Shown one piece after another: positions 35,605 to 45,700 of a stretch of 61,914 bases of DNA. Position 1 is the first letter of the stretch. Each line of letters opens with the position of its first letter. Where the stretch lies: assembly GCA_024403695.1 (NCBI GenBank), contig JAKSRI010000015.1, positions 1 to 61,914 on the forward strand. Reading direction: 5' to 3'. Position numbers and translations under genes: made by a program. The notes beneath the pieces are model-generated. The model did not search any database. It was not told where the DNA came from and saw only the letters and a list, made by a program, of their open reading frames with translations. The DNA is from Saccharofermentans sp. GTDB taxonomy: Bacteria > Bacillota > Clostridia > Saccharofermentanales > Saccharofermentanaceae.

Positions 35605-36641
35605 TGGATAAGAGATTTTGTCTCGATTTAAATCTTGAAGATATAAAGAACTGGTGTCAGGAAAAGAAGTTTCCTGCATTTCGTGCTGGTCAGATTTTTA
35701 AGTGGTTATCAGCTGGTGTTATCGATACTGAAGAGATGACAAATGTTCCTAAGAATATCAGACAGGCACTGGAAGAGGACTTCATTATGAATGGCATGAA
35801 GGCGATTCATGAGTTTAAGTCTCAGATAGATGGCACTACAAAATACGTATATCTTCTTCACGATGGCAATATTATTGAGACTGTTGTAATGAGATATAAG
35901 ACAGGTCTTTCCGTGTGTATTTCCTCTCAGGCCGGATGCAAGATGGGCTGCACTTTCTGCGCCTCTGCCAAGGCTGGTTTTGGAAGAAGCCTTACTTCTG
36001 GTGAGATGCTAGGTCAGGTTATTCTTTCTGGTAAGAACATGGGAGAGAAAATCCATAATGTGGTAGTTATGGGTATTGGAGAGCCTTTCGACAACTACGA
36101 TAACCTTATTGGTTTCCTTAAGTTAGCGAACAGCCCTGACGGTCTTAACATGGGTGCTAGACACATTACGGTTTCTACTTGTGGTCTTATCGAGCGCATC
36201 AAAGAGTTTACTGCGCTTCACTCCCAGGTTAACCTTGCTATCTCACTTCACGCACCTAATGACGAGCTTCGCCGTCAGCTTATGCCAGTTCCTGCGCACT
36301 ATGCACTTAATGACCTTATTGGTGCCTGCCGTGAATATGTAAAGGAAACTGGCAGAAGAATTACTTTCGAGTACTCTCTCTTTGATGAGTTAAATGACAC
36401 CATAGCATGTGCAGGACAGCTTGCGCACCTTCTTAAGGGACTTAACTGTCACGTTAACCTTATCGCGGCAAATGAGTTCCCAGGAAGCCCATACAAGCGC
36501 TGCCGCCCTAAGAGAATCGATGTCTTCCGTAAGGAGCTCGAGAGACTTGGTGTTAATGCGACACTTCGCCGCGAAATGGGTACGGATATTATGGCTGCCT
36601 GCGGTCAGTTAAGAAGAGGTCTTGAGGAGGAAACATGTTAA
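35604..36641 (+). CDS. rlmN: 23S rRNA (adenine-2503-C2)/tRNA methyltransferase RlmN
   Basis: A 345-residue radical SAM enzyme that methylates A2503 of 23S rRNA and A37 of some tRNAs. The cluster-binding CKMGCTFC (Cys112, 116, 119) is intact, as are GMGEP-like GIGEPFDNYDN, ISLHAPNDELRRQLMP and the late RREMGTDIMAACGQL carrying the mechanistic cysteine. The N-terminal domain binds RNA. It overlaps prpC by 7 bases at its end. Confidence 0.95.
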   Translation: MDKRFCLDLNLEDIKNWCQEKKFPAFRAGQIFKWLSAGVIDTEEMTNVPKNIRQALEEDFIMNGMKAIHEFKSQIDGTTKYVYLLHDGNIIETVVMRYKTGLSVCISSQAGCKMGCTFCASAKAGFGRSLTSGEMLGQVILSGKNMGEKIHNVVVMGIGEPFDNYDNLIGFLKLANSPDGLNMGARHITVSTCGLIERIKEFTALHSQVNLAISLHAPNDELRRQLMPVPAHYALNDLIGACREYVKETGRRITFEYSLFDELNDTIACAGQLAHLLKGLNCHVNLIAANEFPGSPYKRCRPKRIDVFRKELERLGVNATLRREMGTDIMAACGQLRRGLEEETC

Positions 36642-37321
36642 GTTGCGTTAGATCCGAGAACGGTCTCAGACCTAATAATGAGGATTATACAAAGTCACTT
36701 CAGATAGGTGGCTATAAGCTTTTTGTTATCGCTGACGGAATGGGAGGCGAGAAGAAAGGTGAGGTTGCATCTAAGATTGCAGTTGAGACCTTGTGTGATG
36801 TTGTTGAGGAGACTCTCACAAATAATGAGCTAGATGATAGCGCCCTTGAAGAGCTCTTTACTAATGCTTATCAGAAAGCTAATAAGGAGATTGTTCAGTA
36901 TTGTGCTGATAATGGTCTTCGTGAGAGTAATATGGGCACAACACTTACTGCTATGCTCGTTAAGGAACGTAAAGCTTACGTGGCACATATTGGTGATACT
37001 AGAGCGTATCTTAAGCATGGTTCAGCTCTTACTAGACTTACAAATGACCATGTTGCTGAGGGTAATAGCAGTGAGCTTACTAAGTATCTTGGTACAAATA
37101 GTTATGTGTATCCTGATTTTTATAAATATAATATAATGTATGGTGATTTAATAATGCTTTGTTCTGATGGTGTTTATGGACATCTTACAGATACTAAGAT
37201 TGTTGAATGCCTTAAGTTACATAATAAGTTAGAGGGTTGTCTGGATAATCTTTTTCAGGCGGCAAAGAACAGCGGCAGCGAGGATAATCTTACCGCGTTG
37301 CTGGCAAATATTAGACCTTAA
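36635..37321 (+). CDS. prpC: PP2C-family serine/threonine phosphatase (Stp/PrpC)
   Basis: A 228-residue metal-dependent protein phosphatase that opposes the kinase encoded next. Conserved metal-binding motifs are present: RPNNEDY, ADGMGGEKKGEVAS, GTTLTAMLV, AHIGDTRAYL, LCSDGVYGHL and SEDNLTALL. No membrane segment, so it is cytoplasmic. The start overlaps rlmN and is preceded by GAGGAGG. The phosphatase-kinase pair is a standard Firmicutes arrangement controlling cell-wall synthesis, division and ribosome assembly. Confidence 0.94.
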   Translation: MLSCVRSENGLRPNNEDYTKSLQIGGYKLFVIADGMGGEKKGEVASKIAVETLCDVVEETLTNNELDDSALEELFTNAYQKANKEIVQYCADNGLRESNMGTTLTAMLVKERKAYVAHIGDTRAYLKHGSALTRLTNDHVAEGNSSELTKYLGTNSYVYPDFYKYNIMYGDLIMLCSDGVYGHLTDTKIVECLKLHNKLEGCLDNLFQAAKNSGSEDNLTALLANIRP

Positions 37322-37341
37322 GTAGGAAGGAGTCCAATAGG

Positions 37342-39408
37342 ATGAACGGACAGGGACCTGAAGGAATGCTTCTGGCAGGTAAGTACAGAATCATTAGACT
37401 TATCGGCAAGGGCGGAATGGCAAATGTTTATCTCGCTTCTGATATTAATACAGGAGTTAATGTTGCTATCAAAGTTCTTAAGCCAGAATTGTCTTCTGAT
37501 GAGGAATTTATCAGAAGATTTGATACAGAGGCAAGAGCGGTATCTTCCCTTAATCACGCTAACATCGTTAAGGTGTTCGGCGTAGGACACGAAGGTAATA
37601 TCAGATACATTGTTCAGGAATATGTAGAAGGTATTACAGTAAAAGAGCTTATTAATCAGAATGGTCATCTTGACTGGAGAGTTGCAGTACCTATCGTTAT
37701 TCAGATTGGTATGGCTCTCGATTATGCTCATAACAATGGAATTATTCACAGAGACATTAAGCCTCAGAATATTCTTATTAGCAGAGACAGAATCGCTAAG
37801 ATCACAGACTTCGGTATTGCTAGAGCAACATCTGGAAATACTATTACTATGACTTCTGGTGGAGCTCTCGGAACAGTACACTATTTTTCTCCAGAGCAGG
37901 CAAGAGGTGGTAATGTAGGCCCAAGTTCTGATATCTATTCTGTTGGTGTAATGCTCTATGAGATGGTAACTGGACGTGTTCCATTTGATGGTGAAAGTAA
38001 CGTAGCAGTTGCTGTTAAGCATCTTCAGGAGAAGCCACCTGTAGCTTCTATGTTTGTTCCAGGAATTCCTAATGGTCTTGATTCTATTATTATCAAGTGT
38101 ATGCAGAAGACTCCTGAGCTCAGATATAGTTCTATGAGACAGATGGTTACTGAGCTTGATGCGCTTATGGTAGACCCTAATGGTGTATATGGCGTTATTA
38201 ATACTGCACCACAGGCATATCAGAATATGGAGCCACAGAATGTATCCTTCAGACAGGATCCTAATTACAATACAATTTCTGAGCTTGAGAAGTCTGCTGA
38301 GTCCAGAAGACGTTCCAGACTTAGAGATAACATCATTCTCGTATTAATTATCGTTGTAATTATTGGTGTTCTTGTGGCACTTGGAGCACTTATTGTTAAC
38401 TCCATCGGTAATGCTACTAATATTCAGACAACGAATGAGTATACCATCAAGGATTATGTTGGAATGACTCAGGAAGAGGCTGAGAAAGAACTTAATAACG
38501 CAGGAATTAAGTTTGAGATTAAGACTGAGATTACCGAAGACGAGAACATGGTTGGTAAAGTAATCGATCAGAGCATTAAGGAAGGTGTAACTATTAAGAG
38601 TGATTCTGATGTACATAAGATCGTTCTTACTGTTGGTGTAGCACCTGATGCAGTTCCTCTGGCTGATTATGCAGGACTTGATTATCAGTCTGCATTTACT
38701 ACACTTAGTTCTACATATAATGTAAGCCTTCTTGCTGAAATTAGTGATGAAGTAGAGCCTGGTCTTGTAATCAGAACTCAGCCTGCAGCAGGTGAGCTAG
38801 TATCTCCAGGTCAGGCAATCGTAATCGTATATGCTAAGGCTCCTGAGAGTTCTGTAGTGCCTGTAATTAAGGCTGGTGAGACAACTCTTAAGGATTATAA
38901 GAAGACACTTGAAGAAGATGGATTCTCCACACCTGTAATCGAGGGTGCGCCTGAAGTTAGATCTCTTGATGAGAGCCAGCAGTATGTTATTATTACTGAC
39001 CCACCAGCAGGTACAACACTTCCTAGAGGTTCTATCATCAAGGTGTATGTAGGTACAGCAGAAGATGCTAAGAACGGTGGTACACCAACACCTACACCAG
39101 CACTTATTAAGATTAATATCACTGTTGAAGGTTATGGTGCTGTAGCAGGTATGGGTGAGTATCAGCAGGGTCAGACAGTAACACTTGTTGCTCAGGCAGA
39201 TTCTGGTAATATTTTCTCACATTGGGTAGATCCAATGGGAAATATTGTTGCTTACTCTGCTACATATAGTTTTGTGGCAACAAACCCTAATCCAAGCAGT
39301 ACAAGTAAAGATACAATAGTTCTTAATTATAAGGCGGTATTTGTTCAGAATGCGCCTCCTCCAACTGATCCACCACCACCTGAGGGCGGCGGAGATACGA
39401 TTGGATAA
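37342..39408 (+). CDS. prkC: PASTA-domain serine/threonine protein kinase (PrkC/PknB)
   Basis: A 688-residue membrane kinase. The cytoplasmic kinase domain (about 10-270) has GKGGMANVYLA, the VAIKVLK lysine, HRDIKPQNIL and DFGIARA, all intact. A basic juxtamembrane stretch leads to one membrane segment (about 329-352). Outside are about three PASTA units (about 370-580), which sense muropeptides or lipid II. Unusually, a further domain (about 590-670, ITVEGYGAVAGMGEYQQGQT through FSHWVDPMG) of the divergent InlB/bacterial-repeat type follows, ending in a Pro-rich tail. Site GGAAGGAG. Confidence 0.93.
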   Translation: MNGQGPEGMLLAGKYRIIRLIGKGGMANVYLASDINTGVNVAIKVLKPELSSDEEFIRRFDTEARAVSSLNHANIVKVFGVGHEGNIRYIVQEYVEGITVKELINQNGHLDWRVAVPIVIQIGMALDYAHNNGIIHRDIKPQNILISRDRIAKITDFGIARATSGNTITMTSGGALGTVHYFSPEQARGGNVGPSSDIYSVGVMLYEMVTGRVPFDGESNVAVAVKHLQEKPPVASMFVPGIPNGLDSIIIKCMQKTPELRYSSMRQMVTELDALMVDPNGVYGVINTAPQAYQNMEPQNVSFRQDPNYNTISELEKSAESRRRSRLRDNIILVLIIVVIIGVLVALGALIVNSIGNATNIQTTNEYTIKDYVGMTQEEAEKELNNAGIKFEIKTEITEDENMVGKVIDQSIKEGVTIKSDSDVHKIVLTVGVAPDAVPLADYAGLDYQSAFTTLSSTYNVSLLAEISDEVEPGLVIRTQPAAGELVSPGQAIVIVYAKAPESSVVPVIKAGETTLKDYKKTLEEDGFSTPVIEGAPEVRSLDESQQYVIITDPPAGTTLPRGSIIKVYVGTAEDAKNGGTPTPTPALIKINITVEGYGAVAGMGEYQQGQTVTLVAQADSGNIFSHWVDPMGNIVAYSATYSFVATNPNPSSTSKDTIVLNYKAVFVQNAPPPTDPPPPEGGGDTIG

Positions 39409-39420
39409 GGAGTTAAGTAT

Positions 39421-40332
39421 TTGAGCGAACGAATTCAGGGAATTATTACTAAAGGTATTGGAGGCACTTACACTGTAGGTGCCTCTACTGGCGTTTTATA
39501 TTTGTGTCAGATTAGAGGTGGCATACGTAAATCAGGCCTTACTCCAGCAGTTGGAGATAACGTTCTGATTAGTGAGTCTGGTGATCCGGATATTCCATAC
39601 GTTCTAGAGAAGATTCTTCCTCGTAAGAACAGCCTCGTGAGACCACCTATGGCTAACGTTGACGCGCTTATTTTGTGTTTTGCAGTAAAGGATCCAGAAC
39701 CAGATCTTAAGCTTCTTGATAAGATGCTGATTATCTGTGGAAAGAATGGTATAAAACCGATAATTGTTTTTACCAAATGTGACCTTGATTCTGAGTACGC
39801 ACAAACATTGTATGATGATTACAGCAAAACAGGTATATCATGTTATATGTCTTTTAAGGATAACAAGCCTTCCGTAGAGGCTCTTTTCGAAGCGTGTGGT
39901 GACGCTGTGCTTGTTGGTTTTGCTGGTCCGTCCGGCGTAGGTAAGAGCACACTTTGTAATAACATGCTTGGTAACGAGTTTATGGCGGTTGGTGATATCT
40001 CAGAGCGTCTTGGTAGAGGTAAGCACACCACTAGACACGTTGAGTTGTTTTCGTATGAAGGCAAGTACCTTACTGACACACCTGGCTTTACTTCTCTTGA
40101 CTTATTAGAGCTTGGTTATGAGTATAAGGATGTAATCTGCGGATATCCTGATATTAATGAACTGAGTATTGGTTGTAAGTTCGATGACTGTCGTCATATC
40201 AGCGAGAGGGATTGCGCAGTTAAGTCAGAAATAGGTATTAGCATAAGTAAGGATAGATATGAGAGATATAAGGAGTTTAACGAGTTCTTATATTCTATGC
40301 GTAACAATTATGGTGGAGGAATAAGAAAATGA
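39421..40332 (+). CDS. rsgA: Ribosome small-subunit-dependent GTPase RsgA
   Basis: A 303-residue circularly permuted GTPase that helps mature the 30S subunit. It has an N-terminal OB fold, the permuted G motifs (FTKCDL, then GPSGVGKST from residue 169, DTPGF) and a C-terminal zinc knuckle (CKFDDCRHISERDCAV). The start is TTG at 39421 with AAGGAG 8 bases before; no ATG lies near. It overlaps rpe by ATGA. Its place after prkC is the same as in B. subtilis (cpgA), where it is a kinase substrate. Confidence 0.93.
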   Translation: MSERIQGIITKGIGGTYTVGASTGVLYLCQIRGGIRKSGLTPAVGDNVLISESGDPDIPYVLEKILPRKNSLVRPPMANVDALILCFAVKDPEPDLKLLDKMLIICGKNGIKPIIVFTKCDLDSEYAQTLYDDYSKTGISCYMSFKDNKPSVEALFEACGDAVLVGFAGPSGVGKSTLCNNMLGNEFMAVGDISERLGRGKHTTRHVELFSYEGKYLTDTPGFTSLDLLELGYEYKDVICGYPDINELSIGCKFDDCRHISERDCAVKSEIGISISKDRYERYKEFNEFLYSMRNNYGGGIRK

Positions 40333-41009
40333 GTTCACTTGAGAAGAAAGAATTAGCACCATCAGTTCTTGCGGCTGATTTTGCTTATCTTATGAAGGAT
40401 ATTGATGCAGTAAGTGGTGATTGTAAGTTTTTGCATCTCGATGTAATGGATGGCCATTATGTACCAAATATCTCTATCGGAGTTCCTATAGTTGCTTCTA
40501 TCAGAAAGCATACAGATATGATCTTTGATACACATCTCATGATCCTTAATCCAGGAGATTATATTAAGGATTTTGCTGATGCTGGTTCTGATTACATCAC
40601 TTTCCATATCGAGTGCACAACAAATGCAGTTTCTCTTATTAGTGAGATTAGAGCTCTCGGTAAGAAGGCGGGTGTTGCTATTCATCCAGATACACCAATC
40701 GAGGCTATTTTCCCATATCTTGAGAAGGGTGCAGCAGATCTTATTCTTGTAATGACTGTAAGACCAGGATTTGGTGGTCAGACTTTTATCAGAGAGTCAT
40801 TAAGCCGTATTGCTACTTGCCGTGAGAGACTTGATAAGAATGGCTCTGACGCTATTCTTTCCGTTGATGGTGGAATTAACACAAAGACTATCGTGGCAGC
40901 TTCTGAGGCTGGTGCAGACCTCTTTGTAACAGGTAGTGCAGTGTTCGGTCAGGAGGATAAGACTGAAGCTGCTAAGACATTGTTCAGAGCACTTGGACAG
41001 GATGTTTAA
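40329..41009 (+). CDS. rpe: Ribulose-phosphate 3-epimerase
   Basis: A 226-residue TIM-barrel enzyme of the pentose phosphate pathway that interconverts ribulose 5-phosphate and xylulose 5-phosphate. Motifs seen: APSVLAADFAYL, HLDVMDGHYVPNISIG, THLMILNPGDYI, VMTVRPGFGGQTFI and SVDGGINTKT, including the metal-binding His/Asp residues. Length is typical. It overlaps rsgA at the start and thiN at the end (8 bases). Confidence 0.95.
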   Translation: MSSLEKKELAPSVLAADFAYLMKDIDAVSGDCKFLHLDVMDGHYVPNISIGVPIVASIRKHTDMIFDTHLMILNPGDYIKDFADAGSDYITFHIECTTNAVSLISEIRALGKKAGVAIHPDTPIEAIFPYLEKGAADLILVMTVRPGFGGQTFIRESLSRIATCRERLDKNGSDAILSVDGGINTKTIVAASEAGADLFVTGSAVFGQEDKTEAAKTLFRALGQDV

Positions 41010-41673
41010 TATAGAATCTCCATTTGTATTAGTAATTTCAGGTGGCCCTATGCCTAATAGTCATAAAGCCATTTTTGATTGCGCTTCAAAGGCGTCCCAG
41101 GTAATCTGCGCGGACAGTGGTGTAGATGCTGCCCTTAAGGCTGGTTGCCGTATTGATAAAGTCTATGGGGACCTGGATTCCATAAGTGAAGATGGACTAA
41201 GCTATATTAAGGAAAATAACATTCCACTAGAAGTTTTTCCGTGCGAGAAGGATATGACAGACACTGAACTAGTGTTAAGCGAGGTTACAAGCTCTAATGT
41301 TGTGCTTTTCTGCGCCCTTAAAGGCCGTATCGACCACGTGATGGCTAACGTGCTTATGTGCGCCAGACTGAAGCTCTCAGGGCTAAATGTGCTCGTTACA
41401 GACGGTGAATCACAGATTAGATTCCTAAGTGGCGGAGAGAAGTTTGTTTATAAGTCCTCTTCCGTGCGCGAAATGGTGTCTCTTTTGCCGGTAGATATTG
41501 GTAATCCGGTTACAGGCGTTACCACAAAGGGACTTTACTACGAGCTTAATGATGCGACACTTAATTACGGATCTTCACTCGGAGTTAGTAATTACATAAA
41601 AGACCCTGGGACTTTTTGCGAAATTAGCATAAAGTCAGGAATTATAGGGGTTTACGTGGTACCAGAGGAGTAA
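41002..41673 (+). CDS. thiN: Thiamine pyrophosphokinase
   Basis: A 223-residue enzyme that makes thiamine pyrophosphate from thiamine and ATP. Family motifs: CADSGVDAALKAG, VYGDLDSI and KDMTDTELVL with the acidic metal-binding residues, and a C-terminal beta domain. I begin at the ATG at 41002 within the end of rpe (8-base overlap), since the upstream extension is just rpe read in another frame. It is the last gene of the operon, and the promoter and hairpin of the next unit follow. Confidence 0.92.
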   Translation: MFNIESPFVLVISGGPMPNSHKAIFDCASKASQVICADSGVDAALKAGCRIDKVYGDLDSISEDGLSYIKENNIPLEVFPCEKDMTDTELVLSEVTSSNVVLFCALKGRIDHVMANVLMCARLKLSGLNVLVTDGESQIRFLSGGEKFVYKSSSVREMVSLLPVDIGNPVTGVTTKGLYYELNDATLNYGSSLGVSNYIKDPGTFCEISIKSGIIGVYVVPEE

Positions 41674-41718
41674 ACTGACCTATAAATAGGACTAAAATCT
41701 GAGACAAAATCGGGGTTG

Positions 41719-41747
41719 TTGAGACTCAATACCCCTAGTAATATATA
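41719..41747 (+). promoter_or_regulatory. Promoter for DUF5688-surface protein operon
   Basis: TTGAGA (41719-41724), a 17-base spacer and TATATA (41742-41747). The -35 lies inside a small hairpin-capable sequence (GGGGT...TTGAGACTCAA...ACCCC, 41712-41735). The predicted transcript would start around 41754. Confidence 0.6.
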
Positions 41748-41763
41748 AGTGTGATCACATACA

Positions 41764-41793
41764 GACCGAACGAATTGTCGTCCGGTCTTTTTT
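41764..41793 (+). terminator. Terminator-like hairpin in the leader of the DUF5688 operon
   Basis: GACCGAACGA / TCGTCCGGTC (10 bases, one mismatch) around ATTG, followed by TTTTTT. It ends the thiN operon, but it also lies between the promoter at 41719-41747 and the DUF5688 start, so it could act as an attenuator. Confidence 0.8.
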
Positions 41794-41816
41794 ATTACCC
41801 AAAAAGGAGATATTAG

Positions 41817-42788
41817 ATGTTAAATTACGAAGAATTTAAAGACGAGATCAGATGCAGACTTCTTCCTGCTATGGGAACGAAGTATGAGAAATACGTCATC
41901 GAAGAGATGAGAGTATTTAAGATGGGAAAGTTTAAAGATGGCTTTGGAGTCAGAAAGATTAACTCTAATGTTAACAACAGAGTTATGCCGACCTTGTACT
42001 TTGATGATCTGTATAGAGACTATCTTAATGGCGAGCCTTTTGATGATGTACTTATGTCAGTTTCCCAAGCTATGCAAAGAGGGCTTAAAGACGGTAAGAG
42101 AATTAAGAAAGCAGCCTCCGATAATATGAATTACGATAATGTAATTTGTCAGCTCGTTAATGCGGATGACTATAAGTCTCTTCTAGAAGATGTGCCACAC
42201 AGATTTTTTCTGGACCTGGCAGTTATTTATCGCTGGTGTATCGATGTGAGCCATAACTCATTTGCAAGTGCGGTTATTGATAACGATATTGCTGCTAAGC
42301 TCGGCTATACAGAAGAGGAGCTCTATAAGCACGCCATTAAGAACACAGCTAAGATTTTTCAGCCTATAGCACAGTCAATGCAGGAGATTGCTTTTGATAT
42401 CTTTGTTCGTGGTGGAGCTAGTGCAGCTGAAGCCAAGGAGATGTCTAAGAGACTTCCAGATAGCGACACTATCTATTTTGTATCTAATGGAGGTAATCCG
42501 AAGGTTGGCGCAACGATTCTGTTATATAGCGATAAGCTTAAGAAATTTGCTAACAGATTCTCATCAGACCTTTATCTGCTGCCTTTGTCATCTATGGAGG
42601 TTATTTTGATTCCTACATGCTATAAGAATGACTTGGATGCAGTATATAAATGCTTCTTCGATCTTAATAACGTTAACTTTAACAATGAGGAGATTATCTC
42701 TGAGAATATCTACTATTATGAGCGAAGTTCAGGTGAGATAAGCGTCCTTGATCCAGTTATTATCGGGGAGGACTATGACGATGCGTAA
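41817..42788 (+). CDS. DUF5688 family protein
   Basis: A 323-residue cytoplasmic protein of a family common in Lachnospiraceae and of unknown function. The N-terminal half (YEEFKDEIRCRLLPAMG, FGVRKINSNVNNRVMPTLYF) and the later ELYKHAIKNTAKIFQP match the family as I know it. No signal peptide or membrane segment. AAAAAGGAGA precedes the ATG. The 3' end overlaps the giant surface-protein gene by 8 bases, so the two are almost certainly co-translated; a role tied to the export or expression of that protein is a guess. Confidence 0.8.
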   Translation: MLNYEEFKDEIRCRLLPAMGTKYEKYVIEEMRVFKMGKFKDGFGVRKINSNVNNRVMPTLYFDDLYRDYLNGEPFDDVLMSVSQAMQRGLKDGKRIKKAASDNMNYDNVICQLVNADDYKSLLEDVPHRFFLDLAVIYRWCIDVSHNSFASAVIDNDIAAKLGYTEEELYKHAIKNTAKIFQPIAQSMQEIAFDIFVRGGASAAEAKEMSKRLPDSDTIYFVSNGGNPKVGATILLYSDKLKKFANRFSSDLYLLPLSSMEVILIPTCYKNDLDAVYKCFFDLNNVNFNNEEIISENIYYYERSSGEISVLDPVIIGEDYDDA

Positions 42789-45700
42789 AGGTATTAGAAG
42801 ATTAGTATCTTTTATCGCTGCTTCATCTATTGTATTCGGATTCTCATATGCTAACTTATCGCTTTTTAAGACATCTCAGGCACAAGCTAAAGAACTGGAA
42901 AAGAAGAGAAGCGTAGTAGAGAATTTCTCGGGCTCTTCAGCTGTTAAAGTAACGAATACAAATAGTATTAGTGTTGAAGAGTATCTGAAGCAGAATGTGG
43001 ATACTAATTATGTTAGTAAGGTTTATAGCCTTGCCCAGGAGAACGCCATTCGAGTAAAGCAGGTTATGGTTGATGGAAGTACCTATGGTGGTGTTAATAC
43101 TGCTGATGAGTATTGGGCTATTACTGATAATTACGACAACTATATTAAGATGAATGAGACTGTCCAGATTCTTTATGACCCAGGTGCAGAGTCTAACTAT
43201 ATGTTGGCACTAATTAATCCTATGAGTGAGGATATCGCCAGATGTTCGGTGGAGTTCACCAGAAGTAACATGCAAGGAGAGATAATCGACAACTGCCATT
43301 ACGACTCAGATACTGGTATCGCATATATAAGAAAAGACACTATTGATGAAGATAGTCTCGCCTCAGTTCAGGCTGAGGTTTTTTATTTGTGCGAAAACAA
43401 TACACCAGTCAATAAATCCGCCATTACCATTAAAGCAACAGGTTTTGGCGAGGATAAAACCGTTAGTGGTAGAGTAGAACTTGATGCCAGTAAGGATAGC
43501 TTTCGTATCGAGTTAGGAGATAGTTTGCATGGTAACTGGGACAGGGATTACGTGACGCTCAAGATAAATGACCACGTGGTAGGAGAGGATTATTTCTGGT
43601 GTAAGGATGATGACTCTATTGTAGTAAGTTATCCTGCCTCTGGTGTGTACTCTCTTGAGGTTAGTTCTAGCAAGCCATCCCTTTCGCGCCGCCTTATAGA
43701 TGCCGCCAACGAATTCTGGTCAGCACCTACGGTAAATGCAGACACCTTTGGTGATATGAATGTGGCTAGTGGTGCGTGGTCAGCTAGTGGTGGGGTGCCT
43801 TCTAAGGGCACGATTCTCGTTGTGGATGGGGTTAAGGTCAGTTACGGCAACTACACTGCAAATGGTAAGACATATATCCCACGTAGCGAGCGTTACTTAA
43901 CGGATGGTGACTTGGCCAAAATGGCGTCCATCATTACGAGTGGTGCCTCTGCCGATATTACTGCGCAGTACTATTCTGCGGGTAACTTTCAGGTATACAA
44001 GGTGGTGATTCCTGATAAGACTATTGTTAAGGATGGGATTACGTACCATATTCCTGCGTCAACTTATATTCTTCATTGCTCTCATAGTACCGCGAATGCT
44101 ATTCCAGGTGCTGCGAATAGGGACCCAGGTAAGGTAATTATTAATATCATGGGCACTAGCAATGGATTTGCACTTATTGGAATGTTTACTGAGTTCCCTG
44201 GTTATACGCAGGAGGGGGTTGGTTACTTTAAGGTGCAGTTGGATACAGATACTACGGCTAATGTCAGCGTGGACGTTACCAAGCAGTTTGACGGCCGTAA
44301 TTATTCCAATGCTGTGTTTGCTGTTGTGCCAGAGGCTCAGGATACAGGTAATTATGGTGTTGGAGCCATGAACTGTGTACGCACTTTTGTAAGAGAAGTA
44401 TATAGTCGTGCTGCAACTCCTGATTACTCCAAGCAGGTTCAGTGGATAACGTCTATCTATAACTGTCGAGGCGCGAAAGAGACTACGGCGGGTGTAGTGC
44501 GCGCTTTGTTTGTGGAGTTGTTTGCAGGATATATGCATTCGGAGGTGATTGAGGACGGTTCGACTCACTATAGGTTTAACTCGCCTGAGGACGCCAATTA
44601 TGTAATTAAGGAATTATTGGATTCTCTTCATGTAGCTTATGGCTATGATCCGTTTCCAGTGTGGGTTTATACGAATGTATTTCCTAATAACACTGAGTTG
44701 GATGTATATGAGGCTATTGAGAATGTTATGTATGCACCAGCGTTTCATGCTGAGGGTGCCACAGATAAGTTAATTAAATTCTATGTGGACCCTGATGTTC
44801 AGCTTATGACTACTGATGGCAGCGGTTTGTCTAAGCTTGATTTGTATCTTGGTAACTATAACCCAGCTGCTAGTTCTACTATAACCAAGACTTATCACTA
44901 TCGTGAGGTCTATGGGGGTCGTGAGGGCGGTAAGCTTGATAATGAGGTATATAAGCTTGTAGTTAACTTTAGTAATAATGGTGGTAATGAATCCTGTACT
45001 TATCAGGAGTATACGAGCTCTGGTGAACTTATATATGAAGGTACAGGCATGAATATTCACCTGACTAACTTTCTTGGTAAGTCACAGGGATTATTTATTA
45101 ATGCCAAGGATGATAGATATGAACCTGCATCTATAAGTCTAACTAAGACAGGTGAGACTCACACTAGCATAAGAGCAGAACAACGTATAGTTAATGGTAA
45201 GACTTATGTAGTTAGTCAGCCGTATAAGTCCGATATGCCATTAAGTGGGGCTACATATTCTATTAGTTCTGATAATGGCGTGGCACATATGACAGGTAGT
45301 GGTGATACTTTGAGTTATGATAAGCTTACTTCCAAGGTTGGAGAGACTACTACATATAAGATTTATGAGTCCAGTGCACCTGCTGGTTATCTGGTATCAC
45401 CAGAATATTGGCTCGTCGATGTAACACGTACACATACAGTTGAGAATGATACTAATGTATATAGGGATAGTGTAGTTAAAATGGTTTACTATGCTGATGA
45501 GAATTCTTCAGGGGTTAATGTGCCTCTTAGTGATAGTCTAGTAGCTCATGACAAGCTAGCCCCTATGGAAATTAAGGTAACTAAGACATATGAGCAGGCA
45601 ATTAATAGTGATATTAATTATGCGGATGAACTTGGTAAATGCGTGTTCGGTTTGTATTCCTCTGAGAAAATTACACTTGGCAACAGTTCTATTGATGCGG

